Below, one piece after another: positions 17,775-25,822 of a DNA stretch of 64,000 nt. The notes beneath the pieces are model-generated. The model was not told the origin of the DNA. It made no database searches and saw only the letters and a program-made list of their open reading frames with translations. The position numbers and the translations under genes were made by a program. The stretch is from contig NZ_MIET01000024.1 of the NCBI RefSeq assembly GCF_003590335.1, positions 124,001-188,000 on the forward strand. Direction: 5' to 3'. Source of the DNA: Pseudoalteromonas sp. MSK9-3 (lineage in GTDB: Bacteria; Pseudomonadota; Gammaproteobacteria; Enterobacterales; Alteromonadaceae). Position 1 is the first letter of the stretch. The number at the start of each line of letters is the position of its first letter.

Positions 17775-19457
17775 TTAGAAGCTAGTGACACGATTTATTT
17801 CAGATAAAGATGTCAGTCCTGCTGCTGCTTTTTTTAAGCCTGACTTACGTAAATTATCAAACCCGAGTTGTTCTGCCATTTGTGCAATTTTAATTGAGTT
17901 GCCGCCTTCCATAATAACTTGTGCTATTTCAGGGGTTATTTTTACAACCTCATACACACCCACTCGACCTTTGTAGCCATCGGTGCAGCTTTCACAGCCT
18001 TGTGGTGAAAAGAGGGTAATGTCTTTCAATTGTTCAGCAGTAAACCCTTGCTTAAGCAGTTCTTCTTCTGGCAGTGTTTCAGCTTGTTTACATTTAGGGC
18101 ATAAGCGCCGTGCTAAACGCTGTGCAATAATCAGGCTTATTGAGCTAGCAACGTTGTAGGCAGGTACTCCCATATTCAACAAACGCGTTAACGTTTCAGG
18201 TGCTGAGTTGGTGTGTAACGTGCTTAATACTAAGTGACCTGTTTGCGCCGCTTTAATGGATATTTCGGCTGTTTCTAAGTCTCGTATTTCCCCGACCATA
18301 ACAATATCAGGATCTTGACGTAAGAATGCTTTGAGCGCATTGGCAAAGGTCATATCGGCACGAGGGTTAATTTGTACTTGGTTTACACCTTCTAAGTTTA
18401 TCTCGACCGGGTCTTCAGCGGTGCTGATATTTCGCTGTGGCTGATTTAAAATATTGAGACCCGTATATAAAGACACGGTTTTACCAGAACCCGTTGGACC
18501 TGTAACTAATATCATGCCTTGCGGTTGCTCTAACGCATTCATGTACAGTTCTTTTTGCTCTGGCTCATACCCCAATACATCAATGCCGAGCATGGCACTG
18601 GATGAATCTAGAATACGCATTACAATTTTTTCACCCCAAAGCGTTGGTAGCGTACTGACACGAAAATCAATACTCTTGCGCTCTGAGATTTTTAGTTTAA
18701 TACGGCCATCTTGTGGTTTACGCTTTTCGGCAATATCAAGTCGCGCCATAACTTTAATACGTGCAGAGAGGCGTGATGATAGGCTGGTGGGCGGGCTAGC
18801 CATCTCGTGTAGCAAACCATCAATGCGAAAGCGCACGCGATATTTGTGCTCATAGGGCTCAAAGTGTAAATCAGAGGCCCCTTTTTTAATGGCATCCATG
18901 AGAATTTTGTTGATGTATACAATGATGGGGGCATCATCTTTGTCACCTTCATCATTCTTTTGCTGTGCACTTTGTGCGTCTTCAATGTCTAAATCTGCAA
19001 ATTCTTTGTATTCTTCATCACTGAGCGACAGGCCACCTGTTGAGTCAAACAGCAAATCAATTTTTTGCTCGAGTTGTTTATAGTCGACAACGACGGCTTC
19101 ACACTGTAATCCGGTACTGAATTCAAAATTTTCGAAGGCGCCATAATCGGTTGGATCTGATGTGGCAATATAGAGCTTTCTGCCCTTTTTAACCAAAGGG
19201 AGCAAATGATGCTGTTTTATCAGCTTTTCTTTTACCAGATCTGAAGGCAACTGCTCTACATCAAAGTCCGTTAAATCGAACAGCGGGACTCTAAATAAGT
19301 CGAGGCACTGCTCAGCAAGCTCTTTACCACTCATACCAGTGCACAAACAAATGAGTTCTGCAGTGGAGTGGGCTTCTGCTTGTTTTAGCTTAAGCTGCTC
19401 TGGGGTGACTTTACCTAGCGTAATAAATTTACGCAGTAGCGGTGAATGATGCTCCAT
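17775..19457 (-). CDS. pilB: type IV pilus assembly ATPase PilB
   Basis: 560-residue GspE/PilB secretion ATPase that powers pilus extension. N-terminal MshEN-type domain (about 1-150), then the ATPase: Walker [16 protein letters not shown] (about 321-335), Asp box [14 protein letters not shown], Walker [19 protein letters not shown], His box [14 protein letters not shown], and a zinc tetracysteine CPKC ... CESC near residues 465-500. AGAGG precedes the ATG. It lies after coaE, not between pilA and pilC as in most relatives. Confidence 0.95.
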   Translation of the reverse strand: MEHHSPLLRKFITLGKVTPEQLKLKQAEAHSTAELICLCTGMSGKELAEQCLDLFRVPLFDLTDFDVEQLPSDLVKEKLIKQHHLLPLVKKGRKLYIATSDPTDYGAFENFEFSTGLQCEAVVVDYKQLEQKIDLLFDSTGGLSLSDEEYKEFADLDIEDAQSAQQKNDEGDKDDAPIIVYINKILMDAIKKGASDLHFEPYEHKYRVRFRIDGLLHEMASPPTSLSSRLSARIKVMARLDIAEKRKPQDGRIKLKISERKSIDFRVSTLPTLWGEKIVMRILDSSSAMLGIDVLGYEPEQKELYMNALEQPQGMILVTGPTGSGKTVSLYTGLNILNQPQRNISTAEDPVEINLEGVNQVQINPRADMTFANALKAFLRQDPDIVMVGEIRDLETAEISIKAAQTGHLVLSTLHTNSAPETLTRLLNMGVPAYNVASSISLIIAQRLARRLCPKCKQAETLPEEELLKQGFTAEQLKDITLFSPQGCESCTDGYKGRVGVYEVVKITPEIAQVIMEGGNSIKIAQMAEQLGFDNLRKSGLKKAAAGLTSLSEINRVTSF

Positions 19458-19566
19458 AATGCCTCTAAGACCTACGTGTACTGAGTTAAGCTTAGCAAAA
19501 ATATGCGTTACTAAACTAGGGGATAACCAATTAATTTATACAGTGCATGTTGTTAGTGCGCTGTAT

Positions 19567-20172
19567 TTATAGTGATTGTGCTTGTTTTAAGAAGCCCTGG
19601 TGTAATGTTTCTAACTTGGCGTGCATGTGTGCGAGCGAGCCGCTGTTATCTAGTATGGTGTCAGCTTTATGGCATTTATCCTGCCTTGACATTTGCGCGG
19701 CAATTATCTGTTTGACTTGTGCAGGGGCAACCTTGTCTCTTTGTGTGGTTCTGTGTAATTGTATTTCTTCACTGACATCCACCAGCAATGTGTGATTACA
19801 CAGAGCATCAAGTTGATTTTCAAACAGTAATGGGGCCGACAGCACCACATAATGAGAGTCTGCGTTTGCAAGTTGGCTGAGTATTGTTGTACGGATCATA
19901 GGGTGCAATAAATTGTTCAACCAGCTTTTATGCGTCTCATTGCTAAAAATCAGTTCTCTGAGGGCCGCTCTATTTAGCATGCCATCACTTTGTAACATAT
20001 CACACCCAAATTTATTGACTATGGCTCGTAGCCCCTCACTATTGGGGGCTACAACATCACGGGCGATAACATCAGCATCAACAATGCAAATACCTTTATC
20101 AGCGAGTGCATCGCTTACTGCGGTCTTGCCCGCACCAATGCCACCGGTTAATCCTAAAATCCACTGTGCCAT
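19567..20172 (-). CDS. coaE: dephospho-CoA kinase
   Basis: Last step of coenzyme A synthesis. 201 residues with P-loop GLTGGIGAGKTAVSDAL (about 7-23), VDADVIARDVV (about 32-42), NLLHPMIR and the LLFENQLD lid region. It begins 5 bp after the pilD stop, as in the pilD-coaE pair of other gammaproteobacteria. No sign of the usual zapD after it. Confidence 0.96.
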   Translation of the reverse strand: MAQWILGLTGGIGAGKTAVSDALADKGICIVDADVIARDVVAPNSEGLRAIVNKFGCDMLQSDGMLNRAALRELIFSNETHKSWLNNLLHPMIRTTILSQLANADSHYVVLSAPLLFENQLDALCNHTLLVDVSEEIQLHRTTQRDKVAPAQVKQIIAAQMSRQDKCHKADTILDNSGSLAHMHAKLETLHQGFLKQAQSL

Positions 20173-20177
20173 GCGTT

Positions 20178-21062
20178 CTAATATCCGAGTAAATTAAAAT
20201 ACCAAGTATGTATTTGCTCACCATACAAAATACACAGCCAGCCTGCGATAGCGAGGTAGGGGCCAAATGGAATCGGGGTACTTTTGTCTTTCCCTTGAAT
20301 CGCCAATTGCACACTGCCAATAATAGCACCCACAAAACTAGAGAGTAAAACAATAGTAAGAATTGCCTGCCACCCTAAAAGCGCACCAAAAATAGCGAGT
20401 AATTTGAAATCGCCAAAGCCCATCCCTTCTTTACCGGTTGTGAGTTTAAAGAGCCAATAGACACTCCACAAACTCAAATAACCTACCGCTGCACCGATTA
20501 TGGCCTCGGAAGGAGGGATAGTCATATCGAAACAGCTAGCCAGTAATGCTAACCATAATAAGGGTAAGGTAATTTGGTCAGGCAACAGCATATGATCAAT
20601 ATCAATAAAGATTAACGCGATCAATGCCCAAGTTATGATGAGATAAAGCACCGTGAGCGGCACTGGGCCAAAGTGTTGCGCTAGCAATAGAGATACTAAC
20701 GCAGTACCCAGCTCGACTAAAGGATAACGGACTGAAATAGGTGTTTTACAATTGAAGCAACGGCCTTTTAACAGTAGCCAGCTAACCAAAGGGATGTTTT
20801 GCCACGCTTTTATCGAATTGCCACATTTTGGGCAGCTAGAGTGAGGAGTAGAGAGGTTAAAGGTTTTGGTATTCTCTAATTGGCTGTTTGGTAGTTCGTC
20901 AGTGAGTAATAAGCGGCATTCAGACTGCCATGTGTTATTCATCATTATTGGTAGGCGATAAATCACCACATTTAAAAAGCTACCAATACATAGGCTAACT
21001 AGGCCGACGGTCAGTAAAAAAAACCACATTTCGGTTTGTAAAAGCTGTATTACATCTTGCAT
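20178..21062 (-). CDS. pilD: prepilin peptidase / N-methyltransferase PilD
   Basis: 294-residue inner-membrane aspartic protease that cleaves and N-methylates type IV prepilins and pseudopilins. N-terminal block GSFLNVVIYRLP (about 27-38), zinc tetracysteine CPKCGN ... CFNC (about 73-102), the two catalytic aspartates in IDIDHMLLPDQIT and GKEGMGFGDFKLLA. Eight helices are plausible. Its substrate pilA is encoded two genes upstream. Confidence 0.95.
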   Translation of the reverse strand: MQDVIQLLQTEMWFFLLTVGLVSLCIGSFLNVVIYRLPIMMNNTWQSECRLLLTDELPNSQLENTKTFNLSTPHSSCPKCGNSIKAWQNIPLVSWLLLKGRCFNCKTPISVRYPLVELGTALVSLLLAQHFGPVPLTVLYLIITWALIALIFIDIDHMLLPDQITLPLLWLALLASCFDMTIPPSEAIIGAAVGYLSLWSVYWLFKLTTGKEGMGFGDFKLLAIFGALLGWQAILTIVLLSSFVGAIIGSVQLAIQGKDKSTPIPFGPYLAIAGWLCILYGEQIHTWYFNLLGY

Positions 21063-21123
21063 GCTTTTTCTTATTTATTGTTTATTTAAAAATTAGTAGG
21101 TCAAAATATTTAAGTTGTATCAA

Positions 21124-22356
21124 TTAAATCACGGAGCCTAACTGGAAAATCGGTAAATACATGGCAATGATCAAGCCACCAACTAACACGCCCAATACCG
21201 CCATGATTAGCGGCTCTAGCAAGCTAGATAACCCGTCAACTAAGTCATCAACTTCTTGTTCGTATATATTGGCAACTTTTGCTAGCATGCTATCTAGTGC
21301 GCCAGACTCTTCACCAATTGCGACCATCTGGATCACCATATCTGGAAATATTTTAGAGTTGCGCATAGCCCAATTCATTTGGTTACCTGAACTAACCTCA
21401 TGTTTTATTTCTAAAATAGCATCTCGATAAATGACATTACCCGATGCACCCGCAGCGGAGTCTAACGCATCCACTAATGGCACACCAGCCGCAAAAGTGG
21501 TGGATAAAGTTCTAGCGTAACGGGCAACCGCAGCTTTGTCTAAAATAGCCCCTACCACAGGAAGTTTTAAGAGCAATTTATCATTAAAGTTGCGAACTGC
21601 CTTTGATCGAACCTTCGCTTCTTTGTACGAGTAACCACAAATACCAATTACTATAAGGGCTACCCACCAGTACTTTTGCATAAACTCAGAAATAGCGATG
21701 ACCATTAGTGTAAATGCTGGCAGCTCTGCGCCAAAGCCATTAAATATATCTTGGAATTGAGGGACTACAAAAATGAGTAATATAGAGGTAACAATCATTG
21801 CGACTATAACAACTGCAATTGGGTAAAATAGTGCTTTTTTTATTTTTGATTTTAAAGCTTCTGCTTTTTCTTTATAGAGTGCGACGCGATCAAATATTCT
21901 ATCCAATGAACCGGATTGTTCACCTGATTGAATAAGATCACAATATAAGTCATCAAAATAACGAGGGTGTGCGCGTAATGACCGCGATAGCGGTTGACCC
22001 GCTTTTACTTCGTCCGCAATATTCTTAATCAGTTTACTAAGCGCTTTATTTTTTACACCATTTGCAATCATTTCTAATGATTGAATCAGGGGGACGCCGG
22101 CCAATAGCATGGTAGCAATTTGACGCGTCACAATAGATATGTCTTTGGCTGTAATCTTTTGAGTATTATTTAATCCAAACAGAGGCGTTGGTTTTCGTTT
22201 TACTTTTGATGGGGTTATGCCCTGCTTACGTAACTGCGCTTTGACTAGAGCAACACTGCTACCTGCGATTTCACCATCTAGACGTTTGCCTCGTGAGCTT
22301 ACACCCACCCAAATGAAAGTATCTAAATTATTCTCTGTTGGTTTTGGTTTGTTCAT
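21124..22356 (-). CDS. pilC: type IV pilus inner-membrane platform protein PilC
   Basis: 410 residues, the normal GspF/PilC length. Two repeated T2SSF domains (about 75-197 and 278-400) with FTRQIATMLLAGVPL-like and YARTLSTTFAAGVPLVDALD starts, GEQSGSL and GEESGALD motifs, and three helices. It couples PilB to pilin polymerisation. It follows pilA directly, with a hairpin in the 67-bp gap. Confidence 0.95.
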   Translation of the reverse strand: MNKPKPTENNLDTFIWVGVSSRGKRLDGEIAGSSVALVKAQLRKQGITPSKVKRKPTPLFGLNNTQKITAKDISIVTRQIATMLLAGVPLIQSLEMIANGVKNKALSKLIKNIADEVKAGQPLSRSLRAHPRYFDDLYCDLIQSGEQSGSLDRIFDRVALYKEKAEALKSKIKKALFYPIAVVIVAMIVTSILLIFVVPQFQDIFNGFGAELPAFTLMVIAISEFMQKYWWVALIVIGICGYSYKEAKVRSKAVRNFNDKLLLKLPVVGAILDKAAVARYARTLSTTFAAGVPLVDALDSAAGASGNVIYRDAILEIKHEVSSGNQMNWAMRNSKIFPDMVIQMVAIGEESGALDSMLAKVANIYEQEVDDLVDGLSSLLEPLIMAVLGVLVGGLIIAMYLPIFQLGSVI

Positions 22357-22373
22357 TAGAGGACGCTATGTTA

Positions 22374-22400
22374 ATAGAAGCCGTATAATACGACTTCTAT
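22374..22400 (-). terminator. hairpin between pilA and pilC (attenuator?)
   Basis: On the minus strand ATAGAAG-T-CGTA, loop TTA, TACG-G-CTTCTAT: near-perfect 12-bp stem with one mismatch. There is no real T run, so it may stabilise the abundant pilA mRNA or cause partial termination before pilC. Confidence 0.5.
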
Positions 22401-22423
22401 ATAGGTAAGGAAGATTCGAGTTA

Positions 22424-22870
22424 TCAGCTACAAGTGCTTGGTAACCAAGTTGCTTTTGCAGGTGAAGTTATTGTTCCAGTACATACCCATGAAGAAATAT
22501 TTGTACCACTCGTAAAATCAGTGTCTTCCATTGCTGTACCAGGTGCACTTTCTGGAGTTAATACAATGTCGAAGCCATCCATATCTGATTGGCCTTCAAC
22601 GGTAATAACCCCTGCTGCCGTAATGGCTAACGTCGCCGCATATTTCGTTGCGGTAAAGCTTGCATCACAGCCAGCAGGGCTTCGTCCTACTTGTGCTTTT
22701 TCTGATGCGCATACTTTTGCTGTAGTGGCAGCAAGTAGTACCTCAGTACCTTTCGCTCTGTTTGTATAATCTTGATAAGCTGGTAATGCAACCGCAGCTA
22801 GAATACCGATGATTGCGATTACAATCATTAATTCAATAAGGGTAAAACCACCCTGTTGTTGTTTAGTCAT
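22424..22870 (-). CDS. pilA: type IV major pilin PilA
   Basis: 148-residue type IVa prepilin. Short basic leader ending Gly-Gly, cleavage before Phe9 ([16 protein letters not shown]), the essential Glu5 of the mature chain present, then the hydrophobic helix alpha1. Two C-terminal cysteines (about 130 and 147) frame the D-region; two more cysteines (about 54 and 64) may form another bond in the mid-region. RBS GGAG upstream. Its long leader contains hairpins but no recognised riboswitch. Confidence 0.95.
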   Translation of the reverse strand: MTKQQQGGFTLIELMIVIAIIGILAAVALPAYQDYTNRAKGTEVLLAATTAKVCASEKAQVGRSPAGCDASFTATKYAATLAITAAGVITVEGQSDMDGFDIVLTPESAPGTAMEDTDFTSGTNISSWVCTGTITSPAKATWLPSTCS

Positions 22871-23375
22871 GATGTGTCTCCTAAAGGATGTATACCTAAC
22901 TTCGATTCTAAGTTAGACGATTATTAAAATTATTGCAATAACTTGAGCTGCCGCGTTATTAGCACGTCGCTAAGCGCGTTACCCCAGCTACAATCTCCTT
23001 CGTTAGCATGCAGTGTTGTTAACAAAGTTTAGAGTATCAAATCATTTACCCCAAATTAATCTATGATAATTATCAAGGTTTTATTTTCAGGGTTATCTTA
23101 CTTTGCTAACACTAGCGTGCACCGTATCTGTATTATCGGATAGTATTAGCCAATACTTTAATAACATTTACTGAGCGTAACAAGACAAAATACGACTTTT
23201 TCAGTTTTAAAGCATTTAAATAAATCAATAATTAATACTTTATCATGGTTTAGAGTTTGTTTGATAAATTATTTGTTACATTCTAATTCTTTGTTCGTAT
23301 TAGATGGTTTTTTTGTCTATTTGTCAATCTAATAGGTGATGACTTTGCATCTAATCACCACCTATTTGATTTCGA
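22871..23375. other. 505-bp intergenic region upstream of pilA
   Basis: Contains a leader hairpin CTAACTT / AAGTTAG (22896-22916) close to the pilA start, an inverted repeat TTAGC / GCTAA near 22960, and a 12-bp palindrome TGATAATTATCA at 23064-23075. No open frame worth calling. I found no convincing sigma-54 -24/-12 pair on the minus strand, nor a c-di-GMP riboswitch consensus. The pilA promoter must lie here. Confidence 0.6.
23331..23366 (-). terminator. hairpin after nadC
   Basis: AATAGGTG and CACCTATT form an 8-bp stem around a long loop, starting 10 bp past the nadC stop on the minus strand. T run absent, so weak. Confidence 0.35.
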
Positions 23376-24233
23376 TTAAGTATCGAAGCGCATTGATAGG
23401 TCGATGCTTTGTAAGTTTTTTGTAAGTGCACCACTGGAAATAAAATCTACACCAGCTTGTGCATAGGTTGTTAGAATGTCGAGGGTCATATTACCTGACA
23501 CTTCAAGCTTAGCTTGGCCTTGTGTCAGAGAAACTGCACTTTTTATATCTGCTACGCTGAAATTATCGAGCATAATAATGTCAGCACCTGCGTCTAATGC
23601 CAGCTGTAGCTCAGGTAAGTTCTCTACTTCGACTTCAACAGGCTTATTTGGGTGATTTGCTCGGGCTTGTTTTACTGCTGCAGCTATACCGCCACATGCT
23701 GCAATATGATTTTCTTTAATTAAAAAAGCGTCAAATAAACCTATTCTATGGTTTTTGCCTCCGCCACACGTCACCGCATACTTTTGTAAAGCGCGCAGTC
23801 CAGGAATGGTTTTTCTGGTATCTAGCAGGCGGGTATTGCTGTTTTTTAATGCTGCAACATAGTGCGCGGTAGTCGTGGCTGTACCACTAAGTGATTGCAC
23901 AAAGTTTAAGGCTGTTCTTTCTGCGGTAAGTATTGAGCGCGCTGAGCCTACGGCGGTGAATAGCTTGCTGTTGGCAGTCACTTGCTCGCCGTCTTTTATT
24001 AGCATTGTGACTTTTACGCTTGCGTCGACCTGCTTGAATACTTCTAATACCAGCGCTTCACCACAAAATACACACTCTTCTCGTGTGATCACAAACGCAT
24101 TCGCTTGTTGAGACTCTGGGATTAATTGTGCTGTAATATCGCCATCGCTGGCTGATTGAAAGTTGAGGTCTTCGTTGAGTGCTTGCTTTACTAATAAAGT
24201 AATGTGTTCAGGTGTCATGAGTTCGCTGTGCAT
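23376..24233 (-). CDS. nadC: nicotinate-nucleotide pyrophosphorylase (carboxylating)
   Basis: Converts quinolinate and PRPP to nicotinate mononucleotide in NAD synthesis. 285 residues with ERTALNFVQSLSGTAT (about 104-119), LLDTRKTIPGLRALQKYAV (about 135-153), GGGKNHRIGLFDAFLIKENH and the C-terminal barrel blocks VEVEVENLPE and IMLDNFS. Divergent from ampD, the classic nadC/ampD arrangement. A second ATG six codons in (MTPEHI) is an alternative start. Confidence 0.96.
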   Translation of the reverse strand: MHSELMTPEHITLLVKQALNEDLNFQSASDGDITAQLIPESQQANAFVITREECVFCGEALVLEVFKQVDASVKVTMLIKDGEQVTANSKLFTAVGSARSILTAERTALNFVQSLSGTATTTAHYVAALKNSNTRLLDTRKTIPGLRALQKYAVTCGGGKNHRIGLFDAFLIKENHIAACGGIAAAVKQARANHPNKPVEVEVENLPELQLALDAGADIIMLDNFSVADIKSAVSLTQGQAKLEVSGNMTLDILTTYAQAGVDFISSGALTKNLQSIDLSMRFDT

Positions 24234-24377
24234 AGTACGTCACTTGTAAGTTGTATTGACCAGAATGATTTGATACAAATTTTACTGTGTAGCGCGCTAT
24301 TACACAATCAAGGTAGTGCATTTAAATAAAGCTTGGTATGGTTAAATTAAAGAGACAGACAATAATAAGTGATTATT

Positions 24378-24917
24378 ATGAGTGAGTTTTTCTGGTCTGA
24401 TATCGCGCAGCGACGGCCTTGTACATTTTTTGATGACAGACCTGATAATGAAGAGATATCATTATTGGTGATCCATAATATTTCGCTTCCGGCTGGTGAG
24501 TTTGGTACATCCTATGTTGATGACTTATTTACAGGGCAGATTGATTGTCATGCGCACCCAAGCTTTGTTGATTTAGATGGGTTAAGAGTGTCAGCGCATT
24601 GCTTTATTCGCCGTGATGGCACTGTATTACAGTATGTGCCATTTAATAAGCGTGCTTGGCATGCTGGGGTGTCTGAATTTGCAGGGCGAGGTCGATGTAA
24701 TGACTTTAGTATTGGCATCGAACTTGAAGGTACTGATGATACGCCCTATACCGATGCGCAATATATTGAACTTGGTAAGCTTGCAAAAAAATTGATGCGT
24801 GAATATCCAGCAATTAGCCATGAAAAAATTGTGGGTCATTGTGATATTGCACCAGGTAGAAAAACAGATCCCGGCGCTGCATTTGAGTGGCAAAGGTTTT
24901 TTGATTTAATTAAATGA
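24378..24917 (+). CDS. ampD: 1,6-anhydro-MurNAc-L-alanine amidase AmpD
   Basis: Cytosolic zinc amidase of peptidoglycan recycling; its loss derepresses AmpC-type beta-lactamases where AmpR is present. 179 residues from ATG 24378; a GTG three codons upstream is possible and neither has a clear ribosome site. Visible: DRPDNEEISLLVIHNISLP with the first zinc His, VSAHCFIRRDGTVLQYV, RAWHAGVSEF, and VGHCDIAPGRKTDPG carrying the other zinc ligands. Followed after 14 bp by ampE. Confidence 0.95.
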   Translation: MSEFFWSDIAQRRPCTFFDDRPDNEEISLLVIHNISLPAGEFGTSYVDDLFTGQIDCHAHPSFVDLDGLRVSAHCFIRRDGTVLQYVPFNKRAWHAGVSEFAGRGRCNDFSIGIELEGTDDTPYTDAQYIELGKLAKKLMREYPAISHEKIVGHCDIAPGRKTDPGAAFEWQRFFDLIK

Positions 24918-24931
24918 AATGAGACAAGGTC

Positions 24932-25786
24932 ATGATTCTAATCTCGATTATTTTAGCGTTAACCCTAGAGCGGTTAGGTGCTCGAAGTGCACATTGGCAA
25001 ATTGACTATTATTTACAGCGATATTTGAACATGGGATATGGTAGTAAAATAATAAAAAAACAGCTAAATAATGGCGTGGGTTTTATGTGCTATTTAGTGT
25101 TGCCTGTTATTGCTGTGGCATTTATTTATCAATTGTCTGACTTTGCATTGTGGCAGTTTGTGCTCAATATATTGGTTCTGATTGTTTGTTTTGGGTGTAA
25201 TGAACCCAGAAGAAAGTATAAAGGGTATTTAAACGCGTTAACACGGGGTGATGATGAAGCGGCAACTTTGTACGCTTTGCAAATGGGTCAAGTGCGCACA
25301 GAGCATGAGCATGGCGGTGAATGGTTTGGTCAAACGCTGGCGTGGGTGAACTTTCGTCATTATTGTGCCGTGATGTTTTGGTTTGTTGTATTAGGCGTAC
25401 CGGGGGCGGTGTTATACGCGTCTATTCGCACCGCGTTTGATTTGACTGTTGCACAGCAAAAATCTGCGGCGCACTATCAGCATCAATCTCGGTTAGACGG
25501 ACTATTGTTTTGCTTAAACTGGTTACCAGCGCGTTTAACCAGTTTTGGTTATTTGATCATTGGGAACTTTTCAAAAGGTACCCACTATTGGGTTAAATAC
25601 GCGTTAAACTTCTCTATTACCAATCGTAAATTGGTCACGACCACGGCTTTGGCTGCCGAGCAAATTGAACAGCAATACGCTGGTTGCACCTACGAGGCAA
25701 CGTGTATGATGCGGCTGGTTAAACGCAATGTCCTGTTGTTTTTAGCATTGGTGGCGGGTTTAACACTTTTCGGGCAATTAGCTTAA
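24932..25786 (+). CDS. ampE: AmpE, inner-membrane regulatory signalling protein
   Basis: 284 residues with four predicted helices (about 1-15, 47-85, 140-165, 262-282). Family blocks: ILALTLERLG at the N-terminus, LNALTRGDDEAA, and FWFVVLGVPGAVLYASIRT. AmpE is the usual partner after ampD; its role in beta-lactam sensing or peptidoglycan recycling is still vague. AAGG precedes the ATG. Confidence 0.92.
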   Translation: MILISIILALTLERLGARSAHWQIDYYLQRYLNMGYGSKIIKKQLNNGVGFMCYLVLPVIAVAFIYQLSDFALWQFVLNILVLIVCFGCNEPRRKYKGYLNALTRGDDEAATLYALQMGQVRTEHEHGGEWFGQTLAWVNFRHYCAVMFWFVVLGVPGAVLYASIRTAFDLTVAQQKSAAHYQHQSRLDGLLFCLNWLPARLTSFGYLIIGNFSKGTHYWVKYALNFSITNRKLVTTTALAAEQIEQQYAGCTYEATCMMRLVKRNVLLFLALVAGLTLFGQLA

Positions 25787-25822
25787 GCGAATTCACACTT
25801 GGCTTGGACTACACATTATGGC

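Noticed and set aside
22960..23000. Resemblance to the 3' end of a c-di-GMP-I riboswitch on the minus strand (GTAGCTGGGGTAACG)
   Set aside because: The conserved 5' part and the first stem of the aptamer are missing.
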